DNA of 64,000 nucleotides. It comes from Pseudomonas extremorientalis (GTDB taxonomy: Bacteria; Pseudomonadota; Gammaproteobacteria; Pseudomonadales; Pseudomonadaceae). The position numbers were made by a program, and so were the translations under genes. Every line of letters begins with the position of its first letter. The stretch's first letter is position 1. The notes beneath the pieces were generated by a model that saw nothing but the letters and a program-made list of their open reading frames with translations, was not told the origin of the DNA and ran no database searches. Location: the NCBI RefSeq assembly GCF_001870465.1, contig NZ_MDGK01000056.1, forward strand, positions 1-64,000, given 5' to 3'. Positions 1 to 7,941 of this stretch are shown here, one piece after another.

Positions 1-11
1 GCGGGAGGCGA

Positions 12-39
12 ATTCTACAGCGTTACACGCTGCTGTCAA
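12..39 (-). promoter_or_regulatory. stable-RNA type sigma-70 promoter (proximal)
   Basis: On the minus strand a perfect -35 TTGACA (34-39) and a -10 TAGAAT (12-17) are separated by 16 nt. They are followed by a GC-rich discriminator (tcgcctccc), typical of stringently controlled rRNA/tRNA promoters. Transcription would run leftward and leave the window within about 10 nt. From memory, this stretch resembles the leader upstream of Pseudomonas 16S rRNA, so an rrn operon is the likely target; a tRNA operon cannot be excluded. Confidence 0.75.
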
Positions 40-214
40 CACCTCTTTTTCTCCGCTTTCGACCGAGAGGATCGAATCGTTAATAGAGCCAGACAACACT
101 GCCCTACCAACTCCTCCTGGACTTCGATGAACTGAAGCAAGTCGCTGTCGAATTCCGCGTAACTCTTTGTTTACCAAGGAGTTTTCCGTTTCGACTGCGC
201 CGGAAGTGGGGCGA

Positions 215-262
215 ATTATAGACTTCCAGAATCTGCCGTCAACACCTTTTTTAATATTTATG
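215..262 (-). promoter_or_regulatory. stable-RNA type sigma-70 promoter (distal) with UP-like AT tract
   Basis: On the minus strand TTGACG (237-242) and a perfect TATAAT (215-220) are separated by 16 nt. An A/T-rich stretch (about 245-262) lies immediately upstream, where an UP element would be. The following cgccccac is again a GC-rich discriminator. It is in tandem with the promoter at 12-39, about 200 nt apart, the arrangement usual for rrn P1/P2 promoters. The 40-210 interval between them holds no gene. Confidence 0.7.
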
Positions 263-292
263 TCACACAGGTCAAAAAACGCCCAGAAACGC

Positions 293-325
293 AAAAGCCG
301 GCCCCGAGGGGCCGGCTTTCTGCAC
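293..325 (-). terminator. rho-independent terminator after bauC
   Basis: A GC-rich perfect hairpin (arms GCCGGCCCC and GGGGCCGGC around a gag-type loop) is flanked by A and T runs on both sides. It lies just past the bauC stop codon and would end the bauA-bauC transcript before the leftward rRNA-type promoters. The flanking A/T runs make it potentially bidirectional. Confidence 0.8.
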
Positions 326-328
326 TAC

Positions 329-1822
329 TTACAAACTAGGGAAAGCAAATTGCGAGGCTTCATGACTGGCCCGCTGCGGCCAACGCTGGGTAATCGCCTT
401 GCGACGAGTATAGAAACGCACCCCATCCGGCCCGTAGGCATGCAGATCGCCAAACAGCGAACGCTTCCAGCCACCAAAACTGTGATACGCCACCGGCACA
501 GGCAATGGAACATTCACCCCCACCATACCCACTTCAATCTCGTCACAGAACAGACGCGCCGCTTCACCGTCACGGGTGAAAATACACGTACCGTTACCGT
601 ATTCATGGTCGTTGATCAGTTGCATGGCCGCTTCCAGGCTATCCACCCGCACAACACACAACACCGGCCCAAAGATCTCTTCTTTGTAGATACGCATTTC
701 AGGCGTCACATGATCAAACAGACTACCGCCCAGGAAGAAACCTTCTTCATGGCCCGCAACACTCAGTCCGCGCCCATCAACCACCAACCTGGCACCCGAA
801 GAAACACCGTCTTCTATATAGCCACTGACCTTATCCCGCGCCTGACCAGTCACCAACGGCCCCATATCCAGGCCACAAGACGTCCCCGCCCCGATCTTCA
901 GTGCCTTGACCTGCGGCACCAGCTTGGCGATCAACGCATCCGCCACTTGGTCGCCCACGCACACCGCCACCGATATCGCCATGCAACGCTCACCGCAGGA
1001 ACCGTATGCTGCACCCATCAGAGCGCTGACGGCGTTATCCAGATCCGCATCCGGCATCAGCACCGCGTGGTTCTTCGCCCCACCCAATGCCTGTACGCGC
1101 TTGCCACGCTTGGTTGCCTCGGAATAGATGTATTCGGCAATCGGCGTCGAGCCCACGAAGCTAAGCGCCTTCACTTCCGGCGCCTCGATCAGCGCGTCCA
1201 CCGCGCCCTTGTCACCGTGCACCACGCTGAGCACGCCTTTGGGCAGCCCGGCTTCCTGCAACAGTTGTGCAATCAGCAATGTCGAGCTCGGATCACGCTC
1301 CGATGGTTTCAGGATGAAACAGTTACCGCAGACGATCGCCAGCGGATACATCCACAGCGGCACCATCGCCGGGAAGTTGAACGGCGTAATACCGGCCACT
1401 ACGCCCAGCGGCTGGAAATCCGACCATGCATCAATATTTGGTCCTACATTACGGCTGTACTCGCCCTTCAGAATCTCTGGTGCCGAACACGCGTACTCAA
1501 CGTTCTCGATGCCACGCTTCAACTCACCGGCAGCATCTTCCAGCGTCTTGCCATGCTCTTCGCTGATCAGTTGCGAAATGCGCGCTTCGTTCTGTTCCAG
1601 CAATTGCTTGAAACGAAACATCACCTGGGCACGCTTCGCCGGCGGTGTATTACGCCACGCCGGGAACGCCGCCTTGGCTGCGTCGATCGCCTGTTGGATG
1701 GTTTCACGGCTGGCCAACGGCACCTGATGAATCACTTGGCCGGTCGACGGGTTGTACACGTCGGCACTACGGCCGGAATCATTGACCAACTCACCGTTGA
1801 TCAAATGCTGGATAAGGCTCAT
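329..1822 (-). CDS. bauC: CoA-acylating (methyl)malonate-semialdehyde dehydrogenase, BauC/MmsA type
   Basis: This 497-residue aldehyde dehydrogenase oxidises malonate semialdehyde (from beta-alanine) or methylmalonate semialdehyde (from valine) to acetyl- or propionyl-CoA. It shows the MmsA-type start (MSLIQHLINGELV), the Rossmann segment GVVAGITPFNFP (about 140-155), and the catalytic cysteine in GSCGERCMA (about 280-285). The start has an AGGAG ribosome site. It lies 39 nt downstream of bauA on the same strand, so the transaminase product can pass directly to it. From memory, P. aeruginosa PA0130 (bauC) sits next to bauB and bauA. Distinguishing bauC from valine-operon mmsA rests on this context, since the enzymes are near-identical. 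Confidence 0.9.
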   Translation of the reverse strand: MSLIQHLINGELVNDSGRSADVYNPSTGQVIHQVPLASRETIQQAIDAAKAAFPAWRNTPPAKRAQVMFRFKQLLEQNEARISQLISEEHGKTLEDAAGELKRGIENVEYACSAPEILKGEYSRNVGPNIDAWSDFQPLGVVAGITPFNFPAMVPLWMYPLAIVCGNCFILKPSERDPSSTLLIAQLLQEAGLPKGVLSVVHGDKGAVDALIEAPEVKALSFVGSTPIAEYIYSEATKRGKRVQALGGAKNHAVLMPDADLDNAVSALMGAAYGSCGERCMAISVAVCVGDQVADALIAKLVPQVKALKIGAGTSCGLDMGPLVTGQARDKVSGYIEDGVSSGARLVVDGRGLSVAGHEEGFFLGGSLFDHVTPEMRIYKEEIFGPVLCVVRVDSLEAAMQLINDHEYGNGTCIFTRDGEAARLFCDEIEVGMVGVNVPLPVPVAYHSFGGWKRSLFGDLHAYGPDGVRFYTRRKAITQRWPQRASHEASQFAFPSL

Positions 1823-1861
1823 GCGGGGCTCCTGAAAAGTTGTTCTATATAGAAGGAGAAA

Positions 1862-3211
1862 TCAGTCGATCTTGTTCAGCACTTCGCCGACCGCATCGAA
1901 CAGGCGATCCAGGTCCTGCGGCTTGCTGTTGAAGGTTGGCCCGAACTGCAGGGTGTCACCGCCAAAGCGCACGTAGAAACCCGCTTTCCACAAAGCCATG
2001 CCGGCCTCGAATGGACGCACGATGGCATCACCATCACGCGGGGCAATCTGGATCGCGCCGGCCAGGCCGTAGTTGCGAATGTCGATCACGTTCTTGCTGC
2101 CCTTCAAGCCATGCAGCGCATTCTCAAAGTGCGGGGCGACTTGAGCGACGCTCTGCACCAGGTTTTCCTTCTGCAACAGGTCCAATGCCGCCAAGCCCGC
2201 CGCGCAGGCCACCGGGTGCGCCGAGTAGGTGTAGCCGTGGGGGAATTCCACCGCGTACTCCGGCGTCGCCTGGTTCATGAAGGTCTGGTAGATCTCGCTG
2301 CTGGCAATCACTGCGCCCATCGGGATCGCGCCGTTGGTGACTTGCTTGGCGATGCACATCAGGTCCGGGGTCACGCCGAAGCTGTCGGCACCGAACATCG
2401 AGCCGGTACGGCCGAAACCGGTGATCACTTCATCGAACACCAGCAGGATATTGTGCTGGTCACAGATCTCACGCAGACGCTTGAGATAACCCTGTGGCGG
2501 CACCAGCACGCCAGCGGAGCCGGCCATAGGTTCGACAAACACTGCAGCGATGTTCGACGCATCGTGCAATTCGATCAGCTTGAGCAGTTCATCTGCCAGC
2601 GCAATACCGCCCTGCTCCGGCATGCCACGGGAGAAGGCATTGCTTGCCAGCAAGGTATGCGGCAAATGGTCAACGTCCATCAAGCCCTGGCCAAACAGCT
2701 TACGGTTGCCGTTGACGCCCCCCAGGCTGGTACCGGCAATGTTCACACCGTGATAACCACGGGCGCGACCGATCATCTTGGTCTTGGTGGCCTGGCCCTT
2801 CAGGCGCCAGTACGCACGCACCATCTTCACCGCCGTATCGGCACACTCGGAGCCAGAGTCGGTGAAGAACACATGGTTCAGGTTGCCTGGGGTCAGGTCG
2901 GTAATCTTTTCCGCCAACCGGAAGGACAATGGATGACCGTACTGGAAGCCCGGCGAGTAGTCCAACGTGCCCAGCTGCTTGGCGACCGCGTCCTGGATTT
3001 CCTTGCGCGTATGCCCGGCACCACAGGTCCACAGGCCCGACAACGAGTCATACACCTTGCGGCCCTTGTCATCGGTCAACCAGCTCCCTTCGGCGGCCAC
3101 GATCAGGCGCGGGTCACGCTGGAAGTTTCGGTTGGCGGTGTATGGCATCCAGTGCGCGTCCAGCTTCAATTGGCTGGCCAGGGACGATGGGGCATTTTCG
3201 GGCATGTTCAT
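1862..3211 (-). CDS. bauA: beta-alanine--pyruvate aminotransferase (omega-amino acid transaminase)
   Basis: A class III PLP-dependent aminotransferase of 449 residues, transferring the amino group of beta-alanine to pyruvate to give malonate semialdehyde and alanine. The N-terminal block LDAHWMPYTANRNFQRDPR and the SGLWTCGAGH motif match what I remember of Pseudomonas BauA almost word for word. The cofactor aspartate is in VFDEVITGFGRTG and the PLP lysine in CIAKQVTNGAIPMGA. I chose the ATG at 3211 because a GCGAGG ribosome site precedes it; an upstream in-frame start at 3232 lacks one. It is first in the bauA-bauC unit and divergent from bauR. Confidence 0.93.
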   Translation of the reverse strand: MNMPENAPSSLASQLKLDAHWMPYTANRNFQRDPRLIVAAEGSWLTDDKGRKVYDSLSGLWTCGAGHTRKEIQDAVAKQLGTLDYSPGFQYGHPLSFRLAEKITDLTPGNLNHVFFTDSGSECADTAVKMVRAYWRLKGQATKTKMIGRARGYHGVNIAGTSLGGVNGNRKLFGQGLMDVDHLPHTLLASNAFSRGMPEQGGIALADELLKLIELHDASNIAAVFVEPMAGSAGVLVPPQGYLKRLREICDQHNILLVFDEVITGFGRTGSMFGADSFGVTPDLMCIAKQVTNGAIPMGAVIASSEIYQTFMNQATPEYAVEFPHGYTYSAHPVACAAGLAALDLLQKENLVQSVAQVAPHFENALHGLKGSKNVIDIRNYGLAGAIQIAPRDGDAIVRPFEAGMALWKAGFYVRFGGDTLQFGPTFNSKPQDLDRLFDAVGEVLNKID

Positions 3212-3337
3212 CAGCAAAACCTCGCAGGGCAAAAGGCAGCGTCGGGATTGAAAAAGCGTTGTTGCAGCTAAATTGCCACGACGATAAAGTCGGTGAAATC
3301 CAACTCTTCTAACCTTCAGTCAGGCCTTCACTAAACT

Positions 3338-4258
3338 ATGAGCAGCCGTCGACCCGACCCCCTGGCCCAAGTCAGCGACTTCGATATCCGCCTGCTGCGC
3401 ATCTTTCGCAGCGTGGTGGAGTGCGGCGGCTTCTCCGCGGCGGAAACCGTGCTGGGCATCGGGCGCTCGGCGATCAGCCAGCAAATGAGCGACCTGGAGC
3501 AACGCCTCGGATTGAGACTGTGCCAACGCGGCCGCGCCGGCTTCTCCCTGACCGAAGAGGGCCGCGAGGTCTACCAGTCGGCCCTGCAACTGCTGAGTGC
3601 CCTGGAAAGCTTTCGCACCGAGGTCAACGGCCTGCACCAGCACTTGCGTGGCGAGTTGATCATCGGCCTCACCGACAACCTCGTCACCCTGCCCCACATG
3701 CGCATCACCCACGCGCTCGCACAACTGAAGGAGCGCGGGCCGGACGTACAGATCCAGATCCGTATGATCGCCCCCAACGAAGTCGAACAAGGCGTGCTCG
3801 ATGGCCGCTTGCATGTGGGCGTGGTGCCCCAGGCCAGCGCCTTGTCGGGGTTGGAATACCAACCGCTGTACAGTGAACGTTCATTGCTCTACTGCGCGGT
3901 CGGCCACCCGTTGTTCTATGCCGACAACAAGCAACTGGAAGATGCACGCATTGACGCCCAGGACGCCATTGCCCCGACCTTCCGCCTGCCCGCCGAAATC
4001 CAGGCCCATTACCAGGCGCTCAACTGCACGGCCAGCGCCTCCGACCGCGAAGGCATGGCGTTCCTGATCCTCACCGGCCGTTACATCGGCTACCTGCCCG
4101 ACCACTACGCGAGCCTTTGGGTACAACAAGGCCGACTGCGTGCGCTGAAACCGGCTACGCGTTTTTACGATTTAAGCCTCGCATCGGTCACGCGCAAAGG
4201 CCGGCGCCCCCATTTGGTGCTGGAAAGCTTCCTGGAAAGTCTCGCGGCAACCCGCTAA
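3338..4258 (+). CDS. bauR: LysR-family regulator, likely activator of bauA-bauC
   Basis: A 306-residue LysR-type regulator. An N-terminal winged helix (about 15-75, with GGFSAAETVLGIGRSAISQQ as the recognition region) precedes a periplasmic-binding-protein-like effector domain. It is transcribed divergently from bauA across 126 bp, the usual arrangement for a LysR protein controlling its neighbour. P. aeruginosa BauR (PA0133) occupies the same place. The expected effector is beta-alanine, which is inference. No clear ribosome site is seen before the ATG. Confidence 0.82.
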   Translation: MSSRRPDPLAQVSDFDIRLLRIFRSVVECGGFSAAETVLGIGRSAISQQMSDLEQRLGLRLCQRGRAGFSLTEEGREVYQSALQLLSALESFRTEVNGLHQHLRGELIIGLTDNLVTLPHMRITHALAQLKERGPDVQIQIRMIAPNEVEQGVLDGRLHVGVVPQASALSGLEYQPLYSERSLLYCAVGHPLFYADNKQLEDARIDAQDAIAPTFRLPAEIQAHYQALNCTASASDREGMAFLILTGRYIGYLPDHYASLWVQQGRLRALKPATRFYDLSLASVTRKGRRPHLVLESFLESLAATR

Positions 4259-4323
4259 CTCGGCCTCGCAGCTAAAAGCTGAGCAGTTGGACAGCTTTTT
4301 GCAACAGCCCAAGGACATAGACC

Positions 4324-5733
4324 TTGAGTTTGCCAGCCATGTCACCAGAAACGTCCAACAGCAGCGATCTTATCTACGGGCTCAACGACCGCCCGAAACC
4401 CGGACCTGCCTTACTCGCCGCCCTGCAACATGTACTTGCTGCATTTGTCGGCATCATCACCCCGCCGCTGATCATCGGCTCCGCCCTGGGCCTCACCGCC
4501 CATTTGCCCTACCTGATCAGCATGGCGCTGATGGTCTCCGGTGTCGGCACCTTCATCCAGGCGCGCAGGCCCTTCGGCATAGGCGCCGGGATGATCTGCC
4601 TGCAAGGCACCAGCTTCGCCTTTCTCGGCGCGGTGCTGTCGGCAGGTTTCCTGGTGAAACAACGCGGCGGCAGCCCGGAAGACATCATGGCGATGATCTT
4701 CGGCGTGTGCTTTTTCGGCGCCGTGGTGCAGATCGTGTTAAGCCGCTTCATCGGGCAACTGCGCCGAGTCATCACGCCTCTGGTCACCGGAATCGTCATC
4801 ACCCTGATCGGCATCAGCTTGATCAAAGTCGGTATCACCGACCTCGGCGGCGGCTTCAATGCCGCCGACTTCGGCGCGCCGACCAACCTGGCGCTGGGCC
4901 TGTTCGTGGTGTTGACGATCATTCTGCTCAACCGCTCGAATACACCTTGGGTGCGCCTCTCGGCCATCATCATCGGCCTCGCCCTCGGCAGCCTGGCCGC
5001 CTGGTTCAGTGGCAAACTGGTGCCTCAAGCCCTGCCAGATCTGCCGCTGGTCAGCCTGCCGATCCCGTTCCGCTTTGGTTTCAACTTCGACTGGAGCGCT
5101 TTCCTACCGATCGCGCTTATTTATCTGATCAGCAGCATCGAAACCGTTGGTGACCTCACCGCCAACTGCATGATTGCCCGCCAACCCATCAGCGGCCCTT
5201 CTTATATAGGCAGACTCAAGGGCGGCGTACTCGGTGATGGCGTGAGCTGCATGATCGCCGCCACCTTCAGCGCCTTCCCCAACACCACCTTCGCGCAGAA
5301 CAATGGTGTAATCCAACTCACCGGCGTGGCCAGCCGCTACGTTGGCCTCTACATCGGCGCGGTGCTGTTTTGTCTCGGTCTGTTTCCAATGATTGGCGCC
5401 GTGCTGCAGCAAATCCCCAAGCCGGTGTTGGGCGGCGCCACCCTGGTGATGTTCGGCAGTGTGGCCGCTGCTGGCGTGCGCATCCTCGCCCAGGCACCGC
5501 TGGACCGGCGCAGCATGCTGATCATCGCCACTTCGTTTGGCGTCGGCCTGGGCATCGCCGCCCAACCGAACCTGCTGCATCTGATGCCGACGCTGGTGCA
5601 GAACCTGTTTGACTCCGCCATCACCAGCGGCGGGCTGACGGCCATCGTGTTGTGCCTGTTGCTGCCCGAAAGCAAGGCCCCCAGCGCTGCCGCAAACAAA
5701 GCACCGGAAAGCGACAGCCTGGAACCGCTTTGA
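4324..5733 (+). CDS. NCS2/NAT nucleobase permease, xanthine/uric-acid type
   Basis: A 469-residue inner-membrane protein with about 12-14 hydrophobic segments. It carries the NAT/NCS2 signature in QNNGVIQLTG (family pattern Q-N-x-G-x4-T-G), which as I recall is close to the XanQ form of E. coli, so xanthine or a similar purine is the best substrate guess; uracil is possible. I start it at the TTG at 4324 because AAGGA lies 9 nt upstream; the in-frame ATG at 4339 is 24 nt from that site. The RutR-like regulator and deaminases downstream support a nucleobase role. Confidence 0.85.
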   Translation: MSLPAMSPETSNSSDLIYGLNDRPKPGPALLAALQHVLAAFVGIITPPLIIGSALGLTAHLPYLISMALMVSGVGTFIQARRPFGIGAGMICLQGTSFAFLGAVLSAGFLVKQRGGSPEDIMAMIFGVCFFGAVVQIVLSRFIGQLRRVITPLVTGIVITLIGISLIKVGITDLGGGFNAADFGAPTNLALGLFVVLTIILLNRSNTPWVRLSAIIIGLALGSLAAWFSGKLVPQALPDLPLVSLPIPFRFGFNFDWSAFLPIALIYLISSIETVGDLTANCMIARQPISGPSYIGRLKGGVLGDGVSCMIAATFSAFPNTTFAQNNGVIQLTGVASRYVGLYIGAVLFCLGLFPMIGAVLQQIPKPVLGGATLVMFGSVAAAGVRILAQAPLDRRSMLIIATSFGVGLGIAAQPNLLHLMPTLVQNLFDSAITSGGLTAIVLCLLLPESKAPSAAANKAPESDSLEPL

Positions 5734-5820
5734 CGGTTTTATTGCATCAGGACTTGTCTGAGGCTTGAGGGTGGGTTATCTGTGCACACGTCGTCTCAAT
5801 CGATCAGCACGGAAACCTCC

Positions 5821-6480
5821 ATGAGCCTCGAAGTTCCTGCCCACAGCACCCACGCCGGTAAGCCCGCCAGCCGCATTCGGCAAAAGAACGAACAAGCGAT
5901 TCTGCAGGCGGCTGAAGACGAGTTCGCGCGCCATGGCTACAAAGGCACCAGCATGAACACCATCGCGGCCAGTGCCGGGCTGCCCAAGGCCAACTTGCAT
6001 TACTACTTCACCAACAAGCTGGGCCTGTATATCGCGGTGCTCAGCAATATCCTCGAGCTGTGGGACAGCACCTTCAACACGCTGACCGCCGAAGATGACC
6101 CGGCCGTAGCGCTCACCCGCTACATCCGCACTAAGATGGAGTTCTCGCGTCGCCAGCCCCAGGCTTCGCGAATCTTCGCGATGGAGATCATCAGCGGCGG
6201 CGAATGCCTCACCGAATATTTCAGCCAGGACTACCGCGCCTGGTTCAGCGGCCGGGCAGCCGTGTTCCAGGCCTGGATCGACGCTGGCAAGATGGACCCG
6301 ATAGACCCCGTGCACCTGATCTTCCTGCTGTGGGGCAGCACCCAGCACTACGCCGACTTCGCCACCCAGATCTGCCGCGTCACCGGTCGCACCAAGCTGA
6401 CCAAGCAGGACATGGAAGACGCCGGCACTAACCTGATCCATATCATCCTCAAGGGCTGCGGCATCAAGCCCGCCTATTAA
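5821..6480 (+). CDS. TetR-family regulator, RutR-like
   Basis: A 219-residue TetR/AcrR regulator. The N-terminal helix-turn-helix includes TIAASAGLPKANLHYYFTNK, and the C-terminal domain carries PQASRIFAMEII and HLIFLLWGSTQHYADFA. These blocks closely resemble E. coli RutR as I remember it, the uracil/thymine-sensing regulator of pyrimidine degradation. The ATG at 5821 is preceded by GGAAA; a GTG at 5782 in frame is less likely. No rut operon is in the window; the nearest candidate target is the permease upstream. The ligand is inferred from similarity only. Confidence 0.8.
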   Translation: MSLEVPAHSTHAGKPASRIRQKNEQAILQAAEDEFARHGYKGTSMNTIAASAGLPKANLHYYFTNKLGLYIAVLSNILELWDSTFNTLTAEDDPAVALTRYIRTKMEFSRRQPQASRIFAMEIISGGECLTEYFSQDYRAWFSGRAAVFQAWIDAGKMDPIDPVHLIFLLWGSTQHYADFATQICRVTGRTKLTKQDMEDAGTNLIHIILKGCGIKPAY

Positions 6481-6492
6481 ACGAAGCGACTT

Positions 6493-7074
6493 ATGCCTTT
6501 CACGCTCACCGGCCTTTGCGAGTTTCGCGAAGAAATACGCAAAAGCCGCTTTATCACCCTCGCCGCACCGATCACCAGCCCGCAGGACGCCCAGGCGTTT
6601 TTCGAGCAACACAGCGACTTGAACGCCACGCACAACTGCTGGGCCTGGAAACTGGCCGATCAATACCGCAGCAACGACGATGGCGAACCCGGCGGCACCG
6701 CCGGGCGGCCGATCCTGGCGGCCATCGAGGCCCAGGGCTTCGATCAGGTGGCGGTGCTGGTGATTCGCTGGTACGGCGGCATCCAGCTGGGCACCGGCGG
6801 TCTGGCCCGGGCCTATGGCGGTGGAGCGAACAAATGCCTGCAAACCGCCGATCGCATCGAACTGATCAGCCGTGTCCCCTTGAGTTGCGCTTGTGGCTTC
6901 GCCGAGTTGAACCTGGTGAAACTGCGCGTCGCCGAACTGGGTGGGCTGGTGGTCGAAGAAACCTTCACCGCCAATGGCGTCGAGCTGCAACTGGCCTTGG
7001 GCGAAGCGCATATCGACACCCTGCAAATTCAACTCGCCGACCTCAGCCGTGGGCGTATCCTGCTACAACGCTGA
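6493..7074 (+). CDS. YigZ/IMPACT family protein
   Basis: A 193-residue cytoplasmic protein of the YigZ/IMPACT family. The N-terminal UPF0029 domain has the signature DDGEPGGTAGRPIL (about 57-72) and VLVIRWYGGIQLGTGGLARAY (about 90-112), followed by a C-terminal ferredoxin-like domain. Biochemical function is unsettled; the eukaryotic IMPACT relatives act in translation control. It starts 12 nt after the TetR gene, so it is probably co-transcribed with it. This neighbour relation gives no clear functional hint. Confidence 0.88.
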   Translation: MPFTLTGLCEFREEIRKSRFITLAAPITSPQDAQAFFEQHSDLNATHNCWAWKLADQYRSNDDGEPGGTAGRPILAAIEAQGFDQVAVLVIRWYGGIQLGTGGLARAYGGGANKCLQTADRIELISRVPLSCACGFAELNLVKLRVAELGGLVVEETFTANGVELQLALGEAHIDTLQIQLADLSRGRILLQR

Positions 7075-7108
7075 ACTCCGTGAACCGCGACGCTAAAGGA
7101 AGCTTTTC

Positions 7109-7795
7109 ATGTCTACGCCAAAAACCGCACTGATCATCGGCGCCTCCCGCGGCCTGGGCCTCGGCCTGGTCAAGCAACTGCTTCAGGACGGCTGGGACGT
7201 GACTGCCACCGTGCGTGACCCGAACAAGGCCGATGCGCTGAAAGCCGTTGGGCCGGTACAGATCGAAAAACTCGACATGGACGATCAGCAAGCCGTGATC
7301 GCCCTGAGCCAACGCCTCAAGGCACGCACCTTCGACCTGCTGTTCGTCAATGCGGGCGTCAAGGGCCCCGCCAACCAGGAGCCGGGCCACGCCACCCTGG
7401 CCGAAGTCGGCCGACTGTTTTTCACCAATGCCGTAGCGCCGATCAACCTGGCCCAGCGTTTCGTCGGGCAGATCCGCAAGGACACTGGCGTGCTGGCGTT
7501 CATGAGTTCGGTGCTGGGCAGCGTGACCATCCCGGACGGCTCGGACCTGGCGCTGTACAAAGCCAGCAAGGCGGCACTCAACTCCATGACCAACAGCTTC
7601 ATCACTCAGTTGGGTGATCACAAGCTGACCATACTGTCGCTGCATCCGGGCTGGGTGAAGACTGACATGGGCGGCGAAAACGCCCATATCGATGTCGACA
7701 CCAGCGTGCGCGGCCTGGTTGACCAGGTGAACGCCTACACCGGCAAAGGCGGCCATCACTTCATCGACTACAAAGGCGACACCATCGCCTGGTAA
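7109..7795 (+). CDS. short-chain dehydrogenase/reductase, C-factor-like
   Basis: A 228-residue classical SDR with the cofactor motif GASRGLG (about 11-17), the NAG motif (VNAGV, about 83-87), a catalytic serine (SSVLGS) and YKASK (about 149-153). The short length and HPGWVKTDMGG segment resemble CsgA/C-factor-type SDRs. The substrate is unknown. A good AAGGAAG ribosome site precedes the ATG. It follows yigZ by 34 nt on the same strand and is followed by a perfect inverted repeat at 7804-7839. Confidence 0.85.
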   Translation: MSTPKTALIIGASRGLGLGLVKQLLQDGWDVTATVRDPNKADALKAVGPVQIEKLDMDDQQAVIALSQRLKARTFDLLFVNAGVKGPANQEPGHATLAEVGRLFFTNAVAPINLAQRFVGQIRKDTGVLAFMSSVLGSVTIPDGSDLALYKASKAALNSMTNSFITQLGDHKLTILSLHPGWVKTDMGGENAHIDVDTSVRGLVDQVNAYTGKGGHHFIDYKGDTIAW

Positions 7796-7803
7796 GCGGT
7801 GCG

Positions 7804-7839
7804 GGATTGTTATCGACCGATTGCCGTCGATAACAATCC
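7804..7839. promoter_or_regulatory. perfect 14-bp inverted repeat between SDR and 8-oxoguanine deaminase
   Basis: Arms GGATTGTTATCGAC (7804-7817) and GTCGATAACAATCC (7826-7839) are perfectly complementary with an 8-nt loop. There is no T-run after it, so it is not a standard intrinsic terminator. Arm centres are 22 bp apart, about two helical turns, which would suit a dimeric regulator. It lies 102 nt upstream of the deaminase start. It may be an operator for that gene or an RNA hairpin at the end of the SDR transcript. Confidence 0.55.
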
Positions 7840-7941
7840 GCGCGTAGACTGCCCACCTCGCCCTCACGGGCGACCCTGGATCAGCAGACAGGGCAACACT
7901 GAGCTGGCAAACCTGAACCCATCATTCAGAGGAGCCGGCCA

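Noticed and set aside
167..1852. A 561-codon plus-strand frame across bauC
   Set aside because: Antisense to bauC, with arginine/histidine-rich composition and no recognisable domain; its beginning runs over rRNA-type promoters.
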